64,000 bases of DNA from Virgibacillus halotolerans. GTDB taxonomy: Bacteria; Bacillota; Bacilli; Bacillales; Amphibacillaceae. Every line of letters begins with the position of its first letter. The stretch's first letter is position 1. Where the stretch lies: the NCBI RefSeq assembly GCF_016908515.1, contig NZ_JAFBEA010000010.1, positions 1 to 64,000 of the forward strand, in the 5' to 3' direction. This document shows, piece by piece, positions 60,378-64,000 of this stretch. The notes beneath the pieces were generated by a model that did not search any database, was not told the DNA's origin, and saw nothing but the letters and a program-made list of their open reading frames with translations. The translations under genes and the position numbers were made by a program.

Positions 60378-62093
60378 TTACTCCTCTAATGTAGATGTAT
60401 CACCGGTTGGCAAGCCTAACTCCCATGACTTCAGCAAGCGACGCATAATCTTACCACTGCGTGTTTTTGGTATTGCCTCTCTCACTTCTATTTCACGTGG
60501 TGCAGTATGGGCACTTAAACCAGTTTTAATAAATTGGCGAATCTCCTCAAGTAAATCGTCCGACTCTTCGTAGCCTTCATTGAGTGAAATAAACGCTTTG
60601 ATAATTTCTCCGCGTTCCGGATCTGGTTTACCGATTACACCAGCCTCTGCTACTGCAGGGTGTTCCAGTAATTTACTTTCTATTTCAAATGGTCCAACCC
60701 GTTCACCAGATGTGTTAATCACGTCATCCAAACGACCTTGAAACCAGAAATAGCCATCATCATCCCGGTAAGCACTGTCACCGGATACATACCAGCCATT
60801 AATAAAGTAGCTGTCAAATTTATTCGGGTTGTTCCAAATCTGGCGCATCATTGCGGGCCAGCCTTCCTTAATTGCCAAATTTCCCATTTGATTCGGGGGA
60901 ACGATATTACCTTCATTATCAACAATCGTCGCTTCAACTCCCGGTATTGGTTTACCCATTGACCCCGGACGAATTTCCTCTGATGGAAGGTTTACAATCA
61001 GCTGTGCACCTGTTTCCGTCATCCACCATGTATCATGAATACGTAGGTTAAATGCCTTTAATCCCCATGTAATGACTTCTGGATTTAATGGTTCCCCAAC
61101 GCTCATAATATGTCTTAGTGATGATAAGTCGTATTTATCTGCTGCCGTTTCACCAGCACTCAACAGTTTACGTAATGCTGTCGGCGCAGTATACCATACG
61201 CTAACCTTATACGCTTCCAATGTACCGTACCAATCATCTGGTGAAAATCGACCGCCACGAACAACATTGGTAACTCCTTTAAGCCACGGTGCAAATATAC
61301 CATAGGCTGTCCCTGTTACCCAGCCAGGGTCAGCGGTGCACCAGTATACATCATTATCTTTCAAATCCAGCACCCATTCAGCTGTGGCATATTGCTGAAC
61401 CATCACATTGTGTACATGGTAGACACCTTTTGGTTTCCCGGTTGATCCGGAAGTATAGTGAATCAGCATACCATCCTCTAAATCTACCCATTCCATTGCG
61501 AAATCAGTAGATGCCTCTTCCATTTCTTGCTTGTAATCGATATATTGCCCACCAGTTTCATTATGCTCGCCAATGAGAATAATTTTCTTAAGATCCGGCA
61601 GGTCATTCTGCGGAACTCTATCTAGTAGTTCTGGTGTAGTAATCAAAACACTCGCTCCACTATCTTGTAGACGATCACGAACTGCTTGCTCCATAAACGC
61701 TTCAAATAATGGTCCTGCAATTGCACCTGTTTTTAATATACCAAAAAAAGAAGCGTAAAATTCAGGACTTCTCGGCATAAATAGAAAGACACGATCACCT
61801 TTAGCGACATCATGCTTTTTTAACACATTGGCAAACTGGTTACTTTGCTTACTAAGTTGTTCAAATGTAACTTTTTCCTCACGATCCGGTGCAGCATATA
61901 TTAATGCGACCTGATCCTTTTTAGCTGGATCTTGTGCATGTCTGTCCAATGCTTCATGTGCAATATTTACCTTGCCTGTTTCATTCCAACTAAAATTCTT
62001 ATTCATATCATCCCATGAAAATGTCTCACGCATTTTATCATAGTTTTGCAGATTATAGTCCCCTTCACTTGCAGGAATACGCTTCATATCCAT
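60378..62093 (-). CDS. acsA: Acetyl-CoA synthetase
   Basis: 571 residues. Makes acetyl-CoA from acetate via acetyl-AMP. YTSGSTGKPKGV (about 195-206) is the AMP-binding loop, YWCTADPGWVTG and YVSGD follow, and PKTRSGKIMRR carries the lysine controlled by acetylation in relatives. A cre site lies upstream. Acetate use after the glucose phase is implied. Confidence 0.95.
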   Translation of the reverse strand: MDMKRIPASEGDYNLQNYDKMRETFSWDDMNKNFSWNETGKVNIAHEALDRHAQDPAKKDQVALIYAAPDREEKVTFEQLSKQSNQFANVLKKHDVAKGDRVFLFMPRSPEFYASFFGILKTGAIAGPLFEAFMEQAVRDRLQDSGASVLITTPELLDRVPQNDLPDLKKIILIGEHNETGGQYIDYKQEMEEASTDFAMEWVDLEDGMLIHYTSGSTGKPKGVYHVHNVMVQQYATAEWVLDLKDNDVYWCTADPGWVTGTAYGIFAPWLKGVTNVVRGGRFSPDDWYGTLEAYKVSVWYTAPTALRKLLSAGETAADKYDLSSLRHIMSVGEPLNPEVITWGLKAFNLRIHDTWWMTETGAQLIVNLPSEEIRPGSMGKPIPGVEATIVDNEGNIVPPNQMGNLAIKEGWPAMMRQIWNNPNKFDSYFINGWYVSGDSAYRDDDGYFWFQGRLDDVINTSGERVGPFEIESKLLEHPAVAEAGVIGKPDPERGEIIKAFISLNEGYEESDDLLEEIRQFIKTGLSAHTAPREIEVREAIPKTRSGKIMRRLLKSWELGLPTGDTSTLEE

Positions 62094-62116
62094 CCAATCA
62101 CCCCATCGTTATTAAT

Positions 62117-62131
62117 TTGAAATCGTTTGCA
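62117..62131 (+). promoter_or_regulatory. cre (CcpA) site before acsA
   Basis: TTGAAATCGTTTGCA matches the WTGNAANCGNWNNCA consensus at every position. 24 bp before acsA, so binding would block transcription; B. subtilis acsA is CcpA-repressed. Confidence 0.75.
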
Positions 62132-62232
62132 ATAAATTGACCAGACATATTATTACAAATTATATAAGTATTCTGCTGACAAATTCTATTTTAGAACATT
62201 TCGTGACATTTTGAAAGTATTTCATGATATAA

Positions 62233-62277
62233 ATGAAAAAACCACTTGAACAAGTAGCACCTGTTCAAGTGGTTTTC
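62233..62277 (-). terminator. Symporter gene terminator
   Basis: AAAACCACTTGAACA / TGTTCAAGTGGTTTT 15-bp perfect stem, T-rich tail, minus strand. Confidence 0.92.
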
Positions 62278-63507
62278 CTATCTCGAGGCTGCTTTTTCCT
62301 CAAGTCGCTTTTCTCTTTCAGAAATAATATAAGCACATGCCGCATCACCAGTAATATTAAGTGAAGTCCGCAGCATATCAAGTAATCGATCGACACCAAT
62401 AATGAGGGCAATACCTTCGACAGGTAAGCCGACCTGCTGTAACACCATTGCTAGCATAATTAAACCTACGCCTGGAACTCCTGCTGTTCCAATACTAGCT
62501 AATGTTGCTGTTAAAATGATCATGATGATATCTGTAAAGCCCAATGTTTGAGCATACACTTGGGCGATAAATACTGTCGCAACCGCCTGCATAATACCTG
62601 TCCCGTCCATATTAATGGTTGCACCAAGCGGCTGTACAAAACTACTAATCTCTTTTTTAACACCCAGATTTTCCTGCGCAGCCTTCATCGAAACAGGCAA
62701 TGTTGCATTGGAACTGGATGTACTAAAGCCCAGTGAGATAGCAGGGAAAAACCCTTTATAAAATTTAAGCGGGTTACCCTTGCCGAGGCCCCAGATGGCT
62801 AAGCTATATGTCACTGCGCCATGGATGAACAACGCTAAAATGACGGTGACCATATACATCGCCATAGAACCCAATGCGCCAAGTCCTGCCCCACCGATTG
62901 CAGAAGCGATCAGGGCAAAAGCGCCATAGGGTGCTGTTTTCATAACCAAATTAACAAGATACATAAAAATCTCATTTATTTGTTCAAACAATCGATAAAC
63001 AGCGCTTGTCTTCTCTCCAAGAACAGCAAGTGCCAAACCAATGAAAACAGCAAATGCAATAATCTGTAGCATATCACCCGAAGCCAAGGAGTTGACCGGA
63101 TTATCCGGGATGATATTAATCAATGTATCCATAATAGGCGGAGCTGATTCTGCTTCATACTCCGCATTGCTCACATCAAAGACACCAGCTTTTCCTGGTT
63201 CTAATAGGTACGCCAATCCTATACCAATACTAAGAGCGATTGCTGTTGTTACAAGGAAGAAGGTAATCGTTTGAATACCAATTTTACCCAGTTTAGCAGG
63301 TTCACCTAACCCCGCTGTACCTAGTACAATCGAAACAAAAACAATCGGAACTACAATCATCATAATAAGGTTTATAAATATTTGACCAACTGGATCAAGT
63401 ACATAAGTATCTGCTGCTGAAAATATATTCTCAGGAACAAAAGTAAAGCCGATGCCAACGATAACACCGAGTATAAGAGCGATAATTATCTTTTTTGTTA
63501 GACTCAT
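62278..63507 (-). CDS. Dicarboxylate/amino acid:cation symporter (DAACS family)
   Basis: 409 residues, about eight membrane helices plus two re-entrant loops: serine-rich STSSSNATLPVS (about 270-281) and NMDGTGIMQAVA (about 310-321). Imports glutamate, aspartate or C4-dicarboxylates (substrate uncertain). ATG at 63507 follows AAAGGA; upstream extension lacks a site and membrane character. Confidence 0.92.
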   Translation of the reverse strand: MSLTKKIIIALILGVIVGIGFTFVPENIFSAADTYVLDPVGQIFINLIMMIVVPIVFVSIVLGTAGLGEPAKLGKIGIQTITFFLVTTAIALSIGIGLAYLLEPGKAGVFDVSNAEYEAESAPPIMDTLINIIPDNPVNSLASGDMLQIIAFAVFIGLALAVLGEKTSAVYRLFEQINEIFMYLVNLVMKTAPYGAFALIASAIGGAGLGALGSMAMYMVTVILALFIHGAVTYSLAIWGLGKGNPLKFYKGFFPAISLGFSTSSSNATLPVSMKAAQENLGVKKEISSFVQPLGATINMDGTGIMQAVATVFIAQVYAQTLGFTDIIMIILTATLASIGTAGVPGVGLIMLAMVLQQVGLPVEGIALIIGVDRLLDMLRTSLNITGDAACAYIISEREKRLEEKAASR

Positions 63508-63843
63508 ATCATTCATTCCTTTCTCGTTATAAAATTGTGACGAATCTACTGAATATTTAGGGACCAAGGGTGGGTTACACTTTACATGAGTAGGTGACTT
63601 CAGACAAGGTAAAACATACAATATGGAAAGCCTATGAACTGTCTAGGTTAGTGACATTGCTTTATGGTATACAATAGTAAGAGAAGCTGATCATTCTCAT
63701 TGAGCCACACAAAAGACAATATACTGTAGGATTATATCTGTATTTTTTTGGAAAATCAATTATTGTTTTACATACAACCTGCTTTTCCACTTGTAATATG
63801 CATCGTGGCTATTGTAAAATTAATTCTAAAGAGGTGAAGCGAT
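63508..63843. other. Divergent intergenic region at right edge
   Basis: About 335 bp between the symporter gene and the HTH gene. No repeat family member or confident promoter was seen; only the HTH gene's AGAGGTG ribosome site is clear. Confidence 0.4.
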
Positions 63844-64000
63844 ATGGATAACGATATACATGGGGATGAAAAGGTCTATACTACGAAAGAAATCGCCACA
63901 TTATTAGATATGGCGATCTCTACAGTAAGGAAATATGCACAGCATCTGGAAAAGTCCGGTTACACCATTCATAAAACCGCTAGTAAGGCAAGGGCATTTT
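63844..64000 (+). CDS. HTH (MerR-like) protein, 5' part, runs off right edge
   Basis: First 52 residues. VYTTKEIATLLDMAISTVRKYAQHLEKSGYTIHKT is a MerR/DUF3967-type winged HTH, like those of RacA-type or plasmid/phage regulators. AGAGGTG lies 7 nt before the ATG. The rest of the gene is outside the window. Confidence 0.78.
   Translation, partial: MDNDIHGDEKVYTTKEIATLLDMAISTVRKYAQHLEKSGYTIHKTASKARAF

Overview
The window is a stretch of Bacillaceae core chromosome close to the replication origin, read in reverse of the usual Bacillus subtilis orientation. From right to left it follows the B. subtilis order tadA-scr-dnaX-ebfC-recR ... abrB-metS ... spoVG-glmU-prs ... mfd ... spoIIE ... ftsH ... 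cysK-folP ... lysS-rrn almost gene for gene. Low G+C, many sporulation genes (bofA, csfB, yabG, sspF, spoVG, fin, spoVT, yabP/yabQ, spoIIE) and acidic proteins suggest an endospore former of the Oceanobacillus/Virgibacillus/Lentibacillus group. The genus is inferred; no 16S body is present to prove it.

Layout. Bases 1-230 hold the promoter, leader and first bases of an rRNA operon running off the left edge on the minus strand. 0.7-5.4 kb: lysS, a small regulator, folate genes folK-folB-folP, then cysK. 5.5-12.4 kb: PpiC-type foldase, hslO, coaX, ftsH, hprT, tilS. 12.5-16.7 kb: the yabT-type kinase, a VWA protein and spoIIE. 16.8-18.0 kb: an inverted tRNA-Met with repeats. 18-23.9 kb: yabR, divIC, yabQ, yabP, rqcP, yabN, a SpoVB-like flippase, spoVT. 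24-33.2 kb: mfd, fin, pth, ctc, prs, glmU, spoVG. 33.3-42.4 kb: ispE, sspF, veg, yabG, rsmA, rnmV, yabE, tatD, metS. abrB points the other way at 42.7 kb. 43.5-54.5 kb: rsmI to dnaX, including the replication genes holB, tmk, recR and yabA. 54.7 kb: SRP RNA. 55.3-64 kb: tadA, then an accessory end where B. subtilis synteny stops (isochorismatase, yaaH spore hydrolase, PfpI, nsrR/hmp nitric oxide pair, acsA, a dicarboxylate/amino-acid symporter, start of an HTH gene).

Control sites can be read directly: a sigma-H promoter at spoVG, sigma-B at ctc, sigma-F at csfB (and probably fin), sigma-K at yabG, sigma-E at yaaH, a 21-bp-spaced Spo0A/sigma-A type promoter at spoIIE, tandem Spo0A-like boxes at abrB, an NsrR-type palindrome at hmp and a cre site at acsA. 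They agree with the known B. subtilis regulation of these genes.

The coding content is ordinary. The unexplained signal is between genes: three families of dispersed intergenic elements, A (7 copies, about 90 bp), B (5 copies, about 55 bp plus one long form) and C (6 copies plus one remnant-like piece counted among them, about 120-200 bp), and a nested module D inside two C copies. In A, C and D the copies differ by paired changes that preserve stems, so the structures appear to be selected. A and B elements sit mostly beside intrinsic terminators. Compared with B. subtilis, pabB-pabA-pabC, purR-ridA, dusB, xpaC-yaaN, the bofA-csfB rRNA operon and the tRNA-Glu partner are absent from their usual positions.
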